Of a DNA stretch of 64,000 nucleotides, positions 8,603 to 17,959 are shown in pieces. Origin of the DNA: Fluviicola sp. (GTDB taxonomy: Bacteria; Bacteroidota; Bacteroidia; Flavobacteriales_D; Crocinitomicaceae); NCBI RefSeq assembly GCF_029266855.1, contig NZ_JAQSWB010000004.1, forward strand, positions 1 through 64,000. The letters run 5' to 3'. Within the stretch, counting starts at the first letter, position 1, and each line of letters begins with the position of its first letter. Position numbers and translations under genes: made by a program. The notes beneath the pieces are model-generated. The model did not search any database. It saw only the letters and a list, made by a program, of their open reading frames with translations, and was not told the origin of the DNA.

Positions 8603-9091
8603 TTATCTACCCGATTGCTCCACCTTCTTTGCGCCTTCCAATACCGTTTCTTTCATCGATTCCATGTAAGCACTAAGCTTTTGCTGGATTTCAGGATTAG
8701 TTGCCCCAAGGATCTTTGCGGCTAAAATTCCCGCATTCTTCGCCCCGTTGATTGCAACAGTTGCAACCGGGATCCCGTTCGGCATCTGTACGATGGAAAG
8801 TAAACTGTCCCAGCCATCAATTGAGTTGCTCGATTTGATCGGAACACCTACAACGGGAAGTGGTGTTAAACTTGCTGTCATTCCCGGAAGATGCGCTGCT
8901 CCCCCCGCCCCGGCAATGATTACCTGGATTCCTCTTGAGGCTGCGGTTTTGGCATATTCGAACATGCGCTCCGGTGTTCTGTGTGCAGAAACGATGGTTA
9001 ACTCATAAGCTATTCCAAACTCTTTTAAAATATCTGCTGCATCCTGCATAATTGGCAGGTCTGAAGTGCTGCCCATGATAATCCCAACCAT
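8603..9091 (-). CDS. purE: N5-carboxyaminoimidazole ribonucleotide mutase PurE
   Basis: PurE converts N5-CAIR to CAIR in purine synthesis, acting after PurK, whose gene lies about 11 kb away at 20398. Class I PurE motifs are present: '[13 protein letters not shown]' at the N-terminus, 'SAHRTPERM' with the catalytic His, and '[11 protein letters not shown]'. The length of 162 residues from ATG at 9091 is normal for the family. A longer frame from a TTG at 9112 is rejected because that TTG lies inside the TAGATTTG promoter box (9110-9117). PurE is divergent from the adhesin gene at 9219 and is monocistronic; no terminator with a T-run was found downstream, only the palindrome patch. Confidence 0.95.
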   Translation of the reverse strand: MVGIIMGSTSDLPIMQDAADILKEFGIAYELTIVSAHRTPERMFEYAKTAASRGIQVIIAGAGGAAHLPGMTASLTPLPVVGVPIKSSNSIDGWDSLLSIVQMPNGIPVATVAINGAKNAGILAAKILGATNPEIQQKLSAYMESMKETVLEGAKKVEQSGR

Positions 9092-9109
9092 TTCCGTCAA
9101 TTTTGTTTG

Positions 9110-9117
9110 CAAATCTA
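9110..9117 (-). promoter_or_regulatory. Predicted -7 box TAGATTTG for purE
   Basis: Exact TAnnTTTG match (followed by C) on the minus strand, 18 nt before the ATG at 9091. It overlaps an upstream in-frame TTG, so the ATG is the true start. Confidence 0.7.
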
Positions 9118-9190
9118 ACGATTATTAAACATCGTTGAAAACTATTCCTTCATTTGAACTATTTTCACTCATTTTTATTGAATTTTCTGT

Positions 9191-9198
9191 TAGTTTTG
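9191..9198 (+). promoter_or_regulatory. Predicted -7 box TAGTTTTG for the 9219 adhesin
   Basis: TAnnTTTG match 20 nt before the ATG at 9219. It sits inside the longer frame that begins at 9135, supporting the shorter start. Confidence 0.55.
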
Positions 9199-9218
9199 AT
9201 CTTCTTCCAATACACATT

Positions 9219-12200
9219 ATGAATAAATCGATACTCATCTTTGTGTTCGCCATTTTTACCCAATGGAGTTCACAGGTACTTGCTCAAACCACTTTCATAA
9301 CCGATAATTTCGAAGGAACTTTCTCCTGGAATACGGTAAGTACTTCCGGACCAAATCAATGGATCCAGGGTTCGTGTACAAACAATGGGGGAAGCTCTGC
9401 TTTGTATATCACACCCGGAGGAACTACCAATGATTGTACACCAACGGGAATTACGCATTACGGCTATGCAAATGCTGCTGCAGGAACACAAACCGCAATC
9501 GTTTACCGAGAAGTCAATGCAAGTTGTTTCAGCGCCATGACTGTTCTGGCCGACATACAGGTTGAAGGTGAAAACGGTTCGGACTATTTGGAATTGGTTC
9601 ACAGTTCGGATTTCGGAGCAACATGGATTCCTGTTTCCACCCAACTATTTGCAAATGCAACTTATTCCGGCTTTAGCCAATTGCTTCCGGGAGCTTACGA
9701 CAATACGGTCTTCTGGCTTGGTTTCAGGTTTACGTATAATAATACGAACATCGGGAATAAAGCTCCGGCAATTGACAACTTCAGAATCCAGGGAACATCG
9801 AATGATGTCACTCCGCCAACGATCACCTGTCCTTCACCGGCTACCGATTATACGGATGAATTATGTGCTTTGACCCTGATCAATTATGGCGCTCTTGCAA
9901 CAGTAAACGACGGATGTGGGATCGTTTCCACCATCCAGAATCCTGCTCCGGGAACAGTTGTAAGTACCAATACAACCATTACCATCCAGGCAGTGGATCC
10001 TTCGGGAAACACTTCCAGTTGTAACTTCCTGCTGACGGTATTGGATACGGTTGTGCCCAAACCGGCTTGTCCCGGTCTTGATTCTGTTTATGCTTCCGCT
10101 GCCTGCAGTGCAATCGTTCCGAATCTGATCCCGGCAGTGACGGTAATAGAAGCTTGTACGCCTGCTGCATCCCTGGTTTTTAGTCAAATGCCACCTGCCG
10201 GAGCTACGATAAACGCTACACAAAATGTATTTGTTACTGTAACCGACCTGGCAGGAAATTCCGGGAGCTGCTTTACACACGTACTGTTTTATGATACCAT
10301 TTCGCCCCAGGTAAGCTGCCCGGCCAACCAGACCGTTTCTACAAACAATGGCTGTACCTATGATATTGCCAGCTTTACATCCCAGGCAACTGTCACTGAC
10401 AACTGCTCTACTGTATTCCTGTTAAATCAGAGCCCGGCTGTGGGCAACACCTTACCGATCGGTATAAACACAGTAACTATCGAGGCAATGGACCAGGAAG
10501 GAAATACCCAGGTTTGTCAATTCAGCTTAACTGTCCAGGACGGAACTTTACCTGTGATCACTTGTCCTTCGTCAATTACTGTTCCTGTTAATAATCAGTG
10601 TTTGGCACTGGTCGGAAACCTGGTTCCCCTGGTATCGGCAACAGACAATTGTACGGCGAGCAACCTGCTTGTATTGGCACAAAACACTCCTGCAACGCTT
10701 TTGTTTTCAGACAGCATTACAGTTTTAATGACGGCAACTGACCTGAATGGAAATATCGGAAGCTGTTCGATTTTTATCGAAGCAATTGACACACTGGCTC
10801 CGGCTGTTACCTGTTTAGGCACAACAAACCTGGCTGTTACAGGAACATGCTCCATGACTGTTCCGAATCTTGCGGGAACTCACAGCGCAGTTGACAATTG
10901 TGCACCATCCAATATACTTACCTTTTCTCAGAATCCCCTTCCGGGAACAGTGATTGCAAACCCGGTTGGAATCGTTATTTCCTATACTGACACTTCGGGA
11001 AATATCGGTACCTGTGTTACCCAAACCATTCCGATTGAATCTGTTGACCCGACAATTACTTGTCCACCGGCACAAACTGTAAATAACGGGGTTTCCTGTA
11101 ACGCACCAATGACTGATATCACCGCATTGGCAACAGTAACTGATAATTGTACGGGATATTCCCTGACTCAGCTGCCTGCTGCCGGAACAAACCTGGTTGC
11201 GGGAACACATGTGGTAACTATCACAGCAACTGACCTGGCAGGAAATAGTTCTTCTTGTACTACCAGCTATACGATCATTGAAACCCAGATCCCTTTTGTA
11301 ACTTGTCCGGGGAATATCTCAACATGTAACCCGCTTGTTACCTATACCAACCCGATCGGAACCGATAATTGTTTTTTCACTATTTCGCAAACCGATTTAT
11401 CAGGACTTTCATCCGGAGATATTTTCCCGATCGGTACAACAACACAAACTTACCAGATCGAAGATTCTTCGGGAAATACCAACAACTGTTCTTTTACCGT
11501 TGAGGTTATTCAGTATCCGGATACGGCATTTATTCCAAACAGCCTGATCTACCTGTGTGATACTTATACAACAACTATTGAAGCGCAGGCAATCCAGTCA
11601 GGAACCGGTTCATGGAGTATGTTAAGCGGAGGAGGAGCGATCAGCAACCCGAATGCAACTCAGACGACTGTTCAGAATTTATCTTTAGGCAACAACACCT
11701 TCGAATGGCTTGTAACATCTCCAACCTGCGGATCGAGAAGAGATACCGTGCGTATTGTGGTGAATATGCCGCCACCCCAGGCTGTTCTGCAGGATTCCAT
11801 GTATGCCTGTGCAACAACCAGCTTCCTTATCCAGGGAAATAATCCCGGAACCGGAGCGCAGGGAACCTGGTCCAGCGATGCTGCTCTTACTTTCAATAAC
11901 ATCCACGCTCCGGTAGCAACCATACTTTCTATACCGGACGGATACCATACTCTTTACTGGACTATTTCTGCCAATGGATGTCCGAGTACGGTAGACAGCA
12001 GCATTATTTATGCACCCATAACAGCACAGGTCCTCACAAATGACACAACGCTTTGTTTAAATCAGTTGCCGGTTAGTTTACATGGAAACCAGGCAGGAAA
12101 TGATCAGACAACCTATTGGATTGAGCTCGCAGGTTCGGGTACTCTGACAAACAAATACAATGCAAATACCCAGCTTACAGGAGCTTCTGCCGGGGAATTG

Positions 12201-12554
12201 GTTCTCATTTACAGGCTTGTTCACGATTTTTGCGGCCCCACACAGGACACCCTGCGGATCCACTTAAATTCGTGCGGCGAAACTACGTTTGACATTCCGA
12301 CTGTCTTTACACCAAACCACGATGGAGATAACGACCTGTTCGTAATTCCGAACCTGTATGAATCTTATCCTGACTGTAAGGTCATTGTTATTAATCGTTG
12401 GGGATCTAAAGTTTTCGAATCTGTCGGTTATGCCGAACCCTGGGACGGAACTTTTAAAGGAGATGATCTTCCGCTCGGGACTTACTTCTACGAAATCGTT
12501 TCATCGAATGGTGATTTTGAAGCAATTAAAGGATCAATCAGTATTATTCGTTAA
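9219..12554 (+). CDS. HYR-repeat adhesin with CHU_C (type B T9SS) domain
   Basis: 1111 residues from ATG at 9219, which opens a good signal peptide (MNKSILIFVFAIFTQWSSQV, ending LAQ). Residues about 25-190 form a beta-sandwich-like module around 'DNFEGTFSWNTVSTSG'. Residues about 195-765 contain seven HYR-like units, each opening with a 'xPxxTCP' word and carrying 'ATVTDNC' and 'ATDLAGNSSSC'. A less repetitive region follows (about 770-1020). The last 85 residues are CHU_C: 'TVFTPNHDGDNDLF', 'VINRWGSKVF', 'WDGTFKGDDLPLGTYFYEI'. HYR domains are immunoglobulin-like adhesion modules. The PorP/SprF-family gene 12 bp downstream is the usual partner of type B cargo, so this pair probably forms an export/anchoring unit. 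Confidence 0.9.
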   Translation: MNKSILIFVFAIFTQWSSQVLAQTTFITDNFEGTFSWNTVSTSGPNQWIQGSCTNNGGSSALYITPGGTTNDCTPTGITHYGYANAAAGTQTAIVYREVNASCFSAMTVLADIQVEGENGSDYLELVHSSDFGATWIPVSTQLFANATYSGFSQLLPGAYDNTVFWLGFRFTYNNTNIGNKAPAIDNFRIQGTSNDVTPPTITCPSPATDYTDELCALTLINYGALATVNDGCGIVSTIQNPAPGTVVSTNTTITIQAVDPSGNTSSCNFLLTVLDTVVPKPACPGLDSVYASAACSAIVPNLIPAVTVIEACTPAASLVFSQMPPAGATINATQNVFVTVTDLAGNSGSCFTHVLFYDTISPQVSCPANQTVSTNNGCTYDIASFTSQATVTDNCSTVFLLNQSPAVGNTLPIGINTVTIEAMDQEGNTQVCQFSLTVQDGTLPVITCPSSITVPVNNQCLALVGNLVPLVSATDNCTASNLLVLAQNTPATLLFSDSITVLMTATDLNGNIGSCSIFIEAIDTLAPAVTCLGTTNLAVTGTCSMTVPNLAGTHSAVDNCAPSNILTFSQNPLPGTVIANPVGIVISYTDTSGNIGTCVTQTIPIESVDPTITCPPAQTVNNGVSCNAPMTDITALATVTDNCTGYSLTQLPAAGTNLVAGTHVVTITATDLAGNSSSCTTSYTIIETQIPFVTCPGNISTCNPLVTYTNPIGTDNCFFTISQTDLSGLSSGDIFPIGTTTQTYQIEDSSGNTNNCSFTVEVIQYPDTAFIPNSLIYLCDTYTTTIEAQAIQSGTGSWSMLSGGGAISNPNATQTTVQNLSLGNNTFEWLVTSPTCGSRRDTVRIVVNMPPPQAVLQDSMYACATTSFLIQGNNPGTGAQGTWSSDAALTFNNIHAPVATILSIPDGYHTLYWTISANGCPSTVDSSIIYAPITAQVLTNDTTLCLNQLPVSLHGNQAGNDQTTYWIELAGSGTLTNKYNANTQLTGASAGELVLIYRLVHDFCGPTQDTLRIHLNSCGETTFDIPTVFTPNHDGDNDLFVIPNLYESYPDCKVIVINRWGSKVFESVGYAEPWDGTFKGDDLPLGTYFYEIVSSNGDFEAIKGSISIIR

Positions 12555-12566
12555 TCCCTGTTACTC

Positions 12567-13613
12567 ATGAAAAAATTAGTATCTATCGTATTTATTTCAG
12601 TTGTAGGATTAACATTCGGACAACAGGATATTCAATTCACACAAACAGCATCTTCACCATTTTTGATCAACCCTGCCGCAGGAGGTCTCATGAACGTTGC
12701 TGAAGTTGTGCTCGGAAACCGCATGCAATATGCAGGCATTGACGGAAGACCGATGACCACCTTTGCAGGAATTCAAAGCATGGTACGCTTTAAGAAACGC
12801 AAATCGAAAGCACTGTTAAGCGAACTTTCTTCGATCGGACAGACTTTTTACAGTACACCGCAAAGAACGGTTGCTTACAAGCAGGTAGCAGGTTTGACTT
12901 TCATTAATGATATTATCGGTCCTTTTACACGAACAAGTGTCAAAGGAAACATAGGTGTTCATATTCCTTTATCCCAAAAACTGAGTGCCGGGATCGGTAT
13001 TGGTATCGGGTGGTCGAATTTTGGAATTGATAATTCCAAAGTGACTCTTGGAACAGCGAATGACAAAGCATATGCCAATTACATTGGAATTGCTGCTTCA
13101 CAAAACTACCTGGACGCCCAGGCAGGCCTGGTTGTTTATAATGACCGCCTACTGGTTAGTCTCAGTGGAAGCCAGATATTCAACAATAAAATGCGACTGA
13201 GTGATGTCACAACGGAAAGCACTTTCCAGCCGCATCTTTTTATGCTGGCAAGTTACCGCTTTGACATAGGTAAAAACTACGGTTTGGAACCGATCGTCCA
13301 GTTCAGATCAGTAAAACATGCTCCGGTAAGCTACGATGTCGCTATGCGCTTACATTACCAGCGTTTAGGCTGGCTAAGTCTTTCATACAGAAGACAGTCA
13401 GCAATCGGGGTTGGTTTCGGGATCAACTTATTGTCGCGTTTCAATGTTTCTTATTGTTTTGAATTCGGAAGCGGAGTTACCGAGAAGTTTGGGAATACTT
13501 CCCACGAGATCCGTCTTGGATTTATATTCGGACACAAAAGGAACATGAACAAAGAATTCAAGCAGGACGAGAAGCTAAACCCTGCCCCAACAGAAACAAA
13601 ACCGGAAGAATAA
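12567..13613 (+). CDS. PorP/SprF family outer-membrane protein
   Basis: 348 residues with signal peptide 'MKKLVSIVFISVVGLTFG' and the family start 'QQDIQFTQTASSPFLINPAA'. The body has alternating beta-strand character, and the C-terminal half contains 'FDIGKNYGLEPIVQFRSV' and ends the barrel at 'EIRLGFIFG', followed by a charged tail. PorP/SprF proteins are 8- or 14-stranded-type barrels associated with T9SS and needed for secretion or attachment of particular CHU_C adhesins. It begins 12 bp after the HYR adhesin, so the two are almost certainly co-transcribed. It is the only PorP/SprF in the window although five genes encode complete CHU_C proteins. Confidence 0.88.
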   Translation: MKKLVSIVFISVVGLTFGQQDIQFTQTASSPFLINPAAGGLMNVAEVVLGNRMQYAGIDGRPMTTFAGIQSMVRFKKRKSKALLSELSSIGQTFYSTPQRTVAYKQVAGLTFINDIIGPFTRTSVKGNIGVHIPLSQKLSAGIGIGIGWSNFGIDNSKVTLGTANDKAYANYIGIAASQNYLDAQAGLVVYNDRLLVSLSGSQIFNNKMRLSDVTTESTFQPHLFMLASYRFDIGKNYGLEPIVQFRSVKHAPVSYDVAMRLHYQRLGWLSLSYRRQSAIGVGFGINLLSRFNVSYCFEFGSGVTEKFGNTSHEIRLGFIFGHKRNMNKEFKQDEKLNPAPTETKPEE

Positions 13614-13634
13614 ATGCTAATTTTTAAGTATTGC

Positions 13635-13642
13635 TAATTTTG
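13635..13642 (+). promoter_or_regulatory. Predicted -7 box TAATTTTG for the acyltransferase gene
   Basis: Exact TAnnTTTG match in the 47-bp gap after the PorP/SprF gene, 18 nt before the ATG at 13661. Confidence 0.55.
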
Positions 13643-13660
13643 TAAAAAAGTACAGTTACT

Positions 13661-14983
13661 ATGCGTCCGTTTTATTTATTGCTTAAAATCTCTTTAAATA
13701 TTTCATTCAGACTCTTTTACAAACGTTTCCTCATATTAAACAAGCACAAAGAGTTATTCGGCAGCACGGTCTACGTTAGCAATCATCCGAATTCATTCAT
13801 GGACCCGATTCTGATCGGATCGATGAACCGCCCGATTGTACATTTCATGACGCGTTCGGATGTGTTTGTATGGTGGTTAAAACCTATTCTCTGGGCATCA
13901 CATATGCTTCCTATTTACCGTCAGCAGGATGGAAAAGACACGAAAGGGAAGAACTCGGATGTTTTCGATAAGGTCAATTCATCTCTTGGAAAAGGCCGCA
14001 ATATCCTGATCTTTGGGGAAGGCTTCACAGATGACACCCCGATCAGGGGACTGAAGCCCGTGAAAAAAGGCCCTATCCGAATGGGCTTTGGCGCACTGGA
14101 AGCTATTAACTGGAGTAAAAAGATTTACATTTCCGGAATAGGGATCACTTATTCAGACAGAAACACGATCAATTCTGAGTTTGTCTTGGATAGTGGCCCG
14201 AAAATCTGCCTGAATGATTACAAAGAATCTTATTTGGCAAATCCAAGCAGGGTAATCAATGAAGTAACCCGGATCGTTGAAAAAAACATGCAGGAGTGCA
14301 TTGTCTATGTTGCCGATCCTGCACGTTATTCCCTCCTGGAAGGAATTATGCAGATTACCCGGAAAGGGATCAATCATGCAAATCACGATGACCGTATTCC
14401 CTTATTAAAACGCTGGCAATACGCGAAGAATTTAGCAAGCTGGATCAATCAGCATGTTACGGGCGAAAGTACAGAGATCCTGGCGCTACAAAAAGACCTC
14501 GATGCTTATTTCAATCTGGAAAAAAGAATGAAGGTTGAAGATCGTTTTGTAGCTGCAAAGAAAGATCCCGGGCTAGTAAGCACTCTAAACAACTGGCTCT
14601 ATTTAATCCTGATGTGGCCCTTTGCCATTGCAGGATTTATCCATGGTTTCATTCCTTATATCATCGCCAAGAAGATAACGGAAAAGATCATGAAACGCAA
14701 AGTATTTTGGGGGTCCGTAAAAATGATGATGGCTAAGATCTTCGGTTCTCTTTATAATATTCCTATAATCGTTCTAATTACTAAATGGTACCTTCCTCAT
14801 TGGTCACTGGGGATTTTGTATTATTTCCTGATCCCGGTATTGTGGCGCTTGAGTTATGAGTATGCCCGACAGTTCAGGGAAATTCGCCTGAAGCAAAAAA
14901 TGAAGTCTGTAGATTTGTCAAAGTTTGAAGAAAAACGTGCTGAACTGGAGGAACGTATTCAACAATTGATTCCTGTTGCTTAA
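13661..14983 (+). CDS. PlsC-like 1-acyl-glycerol-3-phosphate acyltransferase family protein
   Basis: 440 residues. The acyltransferase block lies in the first 180 residues: the catalytic HX4D motif in 'VSNHPNSFMDPILIG', substrate motif 'GRNILIFGEGFTDD' (FGEG where FPEG is typical), and a downstream 'GPIRMGFGALE'. The second half has two or three hydrophobic stretches ('LYLILMWPFAIAGFIHGFIP', 'LGILYYFLIPVLW') and a basic, coiled C-terminus, so it is a membrane-associated enzyme. It probably adds an acyl chain to a glycerophospholipid or a related lipid; the true substrate cannot be read from sequence. It is longer than classic PlsC (about 240 aa) and matches the longer Bacteroidota form. Confidence 0.82.
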   Translation: MRPFYLLLKISLNISFRLFYKRFLILNKHKELFGSTVYVSNHPNSFMDPILIGSMNRPIVHFMTRSDVFVWWLKPILWASHMLPIYRQQDGKDTKGKNSDVFDKVNSSLGKGRNILIFGEGFTDDTPIRGLKPVKKGPIRMGFGALEAINWSKKIYISGIGITYSDRNTINSEFVLDSGPKICLNDYKESYLANPSRVINEVTRIVEKNMQECIVYVADPARYSLLEGIMQITRKGINHANHDDRIPLLKRWQYAKNLASWINQHVTGESTEILALQKDLDAYFNLEKRMKVEDRFVAAKKDPGLVSTLNNWLYLILMWPFAIAGFIHGFIPYIIAKKITEKIMKRKVFWGSVKMMMAKIFGSLYNIPIIVLITKWYLPHWSLGILYYFLIPVLWRLSYEYARQFREIRLKQKMKSVDLSKFEEKRAELEERIQQLIPVA

Positions 14984-15027
14984 TCAATTAGAAAGCTTAT
15001 CTTTACTTAGTACCGAATTCGAATAAC

Positions 15028-16968
15028 TTGAAACTATTATCACTTGGAATATTACTTATTTGGATCAGCGTACCCTGCTTTTCACAATCTCCAGGTTACC
15101 ATACCCTATTATGGAAAATCAAACAAACTCCAACTGACACAAACCTTGTAAATTCGTATTTGGAAAAACTAAGAGCAGATACTGATGAAGCAGATTCGCT
15201 AATTGCCAGGGCCGAGCGACTTTATAGCCTTATAGCACCAACGGACAATCATAAAAAAGTGGCTGAAACAGCTATCTTTATCGGCAACAAATCCAATGGA
15301 ACAGGTGAATATTCACTAGCGCTGAAATACGAGATCATTGCTGAAAAACGGCTCAAACGTATTCCTCTTTGTCATTTATTAGGCAGTACTTACAGCCTGA
15401 TGGGGAATACCTATTTAGGTTTGAAAGTTTCAAAAAAACAGGAGGAAAGCTTTCGGAAATGCTACCAGATCGGAGTTAAACTTAAGAATCCGATGACCAT
15501 GGCTGTCGGTGCCACCGGATTGGGAAATTATTACTCCAGCGCTTTTGATTACCGCTCTTCCAACAGATGGAATTTCAAAGCATTAAAACAGTTTGATTCG
15601 CTCAACAATCACCTCGCCAGCGGCATAATACGCGTAAATATTGCAACGAATTACCGTAAGTTAAAGCAACTTGATAAGGCTGAAAAGATACTCGGAGAGG
15701 CTGAAGAAAACATCCGACTCAGCAATAACAACTATGCTAAACTGGGGTATTACATGGAAATTGGAGACCAGTTGATGTACAAACAGAAGTACAATGAAGC
15801 GATCCCAGCCTATAAAACTGCACTTGACCTGGCGCTTCTGGACAAGGCGAATCACAATATCTCGGATCTCTGCAAATCTTTGTCCGCTGCATATGAGAAA
15901 AATAAACAATTTGAAGAATCACTGAGTGCTCTGAAAATGCATCTGCGCTATAAAGACAAGGTTTTCAACGAGACAAGCAACCAGCAATTACTCGCAATTG
16001 AAGAGCAGTACAAAACTGAAAAAAAAGATGCCGAAATTCAATTGTTGAGCAAAACAAATGCTCTGAATAAAAGTGAACTCGAACGGAAACAATCCCTGAT
16101 CTGGGCATTTGCATTTTCAGGGATCCTGTTTATTGCAATTGGTATCGTACTTTGGAGATCCAACAGAAGAAAACACAAAACCTATCAATTACTCGCTTTA
16201 AAGAACCGGATCATTGAAGAAAAACAGCAAGAGATCCTGAGCAGTATCAATTATGCGAAGCGGATCCAATATACACTCCTGGCACATGATCACTTATTAC
16301 AGGCCAATTTAAATAAATACTTTGTGCTCTTTCTTCCTAAAGACATTGTCTCCGGGGATTTTTACTGGGCAATAAGAACCAAATCACACTTCTTCCTTGC
16401 CGTTTGCGACTGCACAGGACACGGAGTTCCGGGAGCATTTATGAGCTTGCTGAACATTAATTTTCTAACCGAAGCAATCGCGGAAAAACAACTGACTGAC
16501 CCCGGGATGATCCTTGATTTCGTACGGAATCGCCTGATTGAAAACCTCGACCAGGACAAGCATTTTGATGGAATGGACGGAATTATCCTTGCTATGGATC
16601 TGGTAAGCCGCGAGATCCGTTACGCAGGAGCAAACAACGGCCCTGTGATTGTGCGGGATGAAGAGGTGATCGAATTAACCTACGACAAAATGCCTGTAGG
16701 AAACGGGATTCGGACAAATACCTTTCAAACGCATGTGTTGCCCTACCAAACCGGTGACTGGCTTTACCTCTTCACGGATGGATATGCAGATCAGTTCGGT
16801 GGTGAAAAAGGCAAAAAATTCAAATACAGTAAACTCAAGGAATTACTTCTCAATACAAGTAAGAAATCGGAAAAAGAACAGCAGGTCTTTTTGAGGGATA
16901 CCTTTACCAAATGGAAAGCGGAATTGGAACAGGTGGATGATATTTGTGTGTTTGGAATTGAGTTGTGA
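15028..16968 (+). CDS. TPR-containing membrane SpoIIE-type serine phosphatase
   Basis: 646 residues from a TTG start at 15028; no ATG precedes the signal peptide (MKLLSLGILLIWISVPCFSQ), and a near-consensus TATCTTTA box lies at 14998-15005. Residues about 25-335 are periplasmic tetratricopeptide repeats. One membrane helix (about 355-374, 'LIWAFAFSGILFIAIGIVLW') follows, then a coiled coil 'KQQEILSSINYAKRIQYTLL', then the PP2C/SpoIIE phosphatase domain with metal-binding Asp residues in 'DIVSGDFYW', 'AVCDCTGHGVPGAFMS', 'LFTDGYADQFGG' and 'VDDICVFG'. It most likely senses something outside the membrane and dephosphorylates Ser/Thr on a cytoplasmic partner. No STAS or anti-sigma gene is adjacent. 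Its coiled coil and catalytic domain resemble those of the protein at 21595. Confidence 0.85.
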   Translation: MKLLSLGILLIWISVPCFSQSPGYHTLLWKIKQTPTDTNLVNSYLEKLRADTDEADSLIARAERLYSLIAPTDNHKKVAETAIFIGNKSNGTGEYSLALKYEIIAEKRLKRIPLCHLLGSTYSLMGNTYLGLKVSKKQEESFRKCYQIGVKLKNPMTMAVGATGLGNYYSSAFDYRSSNRWNFKALKQFDSLNNHLASGIIRVNIATNYRKLKQLDKAEKILGEAEENIRLSNNNYAKLGYYMEIGDQLMYKQKYNEAIPAYKTALDLALLDKANHNISDLCKSLSAAYEKNKQFEESLSALKMHLRYKDKVFNETSNQQLLAIEEQYKTEKKDAEIQLLSKTNALNKSELERKQSLIWAFAFSGILFIAIGIVLWRSNRRKHKTYQLLALKNRIIEEKQQEILSSINYAKRIQYTLLAHDHLLQANLNKYFVLFLPKDIVSGDFYWAIRTKSHFFLAVCDCTGHGVPGAFMSLLNINFLTEAIAEKQLTDPGMILDFVRNRLIENLDQDKHFDGMDGIILAMDLVSREIRYAGANNGPVIVRDEEVIELTYDKMPVGNGIRTNTFQTHVLPYQTGDWLYLFTDGYADQFGGEKGKKFKYSKLKELLLNTSKKSEKEQQVFLRDTFTKWKAELEQVDDICVFGIEL

Positions 16969-17000
16969 CTTCAAAGGTTGGTAATACCATTTAATCCAAA

Positions 17001-17369
17001 TCAGGCAAGTAATTTTCTTCCAAAGTAAACCATCAAAATACAGAAGGCAACGGAAATCAAAATATTCAGAACAGCGATCAGCCACTGGCCCCGTTCCATG
17101 AGTTCCAGGTTTTCCTTTGCAAAAGTCGAAAAGGTACTGAATCCGCCACAGATCCCGATGATCCAGAATGCCTGAAAGGATTCCGCATTTGCCGGCTTGA
17201 TTTTCATCATCAGCACCAGGAACATACCAACCAATAAAGACGCAATCAGATTGGAAGCCAAGGTTGCTATAGGAAAAACTGATTTCGGAAATTTATGGAT
17301 CAGATGTGTCAACCCGAAGCGCATGATCGCTCCGATTCCCCCGCCTAAAAAAACATACAAAGTATTCAT
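17001..17369 (-). CDS. crcB: Fluoride channel CrcB/FluC
   Basis: 122 residues from ATG at 17369 ([19 protein letters not shown]), the normal length and start for FluC. Four hydrophobic segments are visible, with the family signatures 'NLIASLLVG' and 'GICGGFSTFSTFAKE' that line the fluoride pore; the protein works as an antiparallel dimer in the inner membrane. A frame extending to 17531 is rejected because it is the antisense of nothing conserved and merely runs through the PAP2 gene in another frame. The ATG overlaps the PAP2 stop codon (ATGA), so the two are translationally coupled. No fluoride riboswitch was recognised. Confidence 0.93.
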   Translation of the reverse strand: MNTLYVFLGGGIGAIMRFGLTHLIHKFPKSVFPIATLASNLIASLLVGMFLVLMMKIKPANAESFQAFWIIGICGGFSTFSTFAKENLELMERGQWLIAVLNILISVAFCILMVYFGRKLLA

Positions 17370-17959
17370 TCCGACTCTAACTTTCTGGTGAAAAACCGCT
17401 GATACAGCTTCCAAAATACAAAAGCCCAAAGTATTCCCCAAATCACGCCGCAGAGTACGTCGGATAAATAATGGACCGTTAAATAGATCCGGCTTAAGCC
17501 GATCAATGCAACACAAGCGATTAAGATCCACTTCAAACGCGGATAGAACCTGCGTAAAAAGAACCAGCTCAGGAGGGCTAATGCAGCATTATTGGAAGCA
17601 TGTGATGAGAAAAATCCGTATTTCCCGCCCACATACAGGTCACCATTATTCTTCACAAAATAATGCAGTTGTTTTTCCATTAAAAGATTGTGAGATGGGC
17701 GATAACGCATCACGGTATCCTTAAAGAAAAAAGTCGTCGAACTATCTACAATTGCAACCATCAGCAAAGTCATTCCCAGGAAAATGAAGGTCGTCTTTAA
17801 ACCATAATTTTTCCAGATGAGATAGAAAATGGCTAAATAAAAAGGAATCCAGGTGATTGTTTTTGTAACAATCCAGAAAAACTGATCCAGGAACGGCGTA
17901 TTCCAGCCGTTCACTGTCAGGACAATGCTTCTGTCAATGGATTCCAGGTATTCAAACAT
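17366..17959 (-). CDS. PAP2 superfamily membrane phosphatase
   Basis: 197 residues, five to six membrane helices. The three PAP2 motifs are present: '[12 protein letters not shown]' (KxxxxxxRP), '[11 protein letters not shown]' (SSHA in place of PSGH) and '[16 protein letters not shown]' (SRxxxxxHxxxD). Such enzymes remove phosphate from lipids such as undecaprenyl pyrophosphate, phosphatidylglycerol phosphate or lipid A; the substrate is not decidable. The gene overlaps obg upstream by 8 bp and crcB downstream by 4 bp, forming an obg-PAP2-crcB unit. Confidence 0.88.
   Translation of the reverse strand: MFEYLESIDRSIVLTVNGWNTPFLDQFFWIVTKTITWIPFYLAIFYLIWKNYGLKTTFIFLGMTLLMVAIVDSSTTFFFKDTVMRYRPSHNLLMEKQLHYFVKNNGDLYVGGKYGFFSSHASNNAALALLSWFFLRRFYPRLKWILIACVALIGLSRIYLTVHYLSDVLCGVIWGILWAFVFWKLYQRFFTRKLESE

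Noticed and set aside
9270-11210. Minus-strand open frames inside the HYR adhesin
   Set aside because: They are antisense shadows of a gene with a clear signal peptide, HYR units and CHU_C domain. Their products have no recognisable domains.
17370-17531. N-terminal extension of crcB by 54 codons
   Set aside because: The extension is not conserved and lies in another frame of the PAP2 gene. The ATG at 17369 starts the family's usual [14 protein letters not shown]-type N-terminus and overlaps the PAP2 stop.
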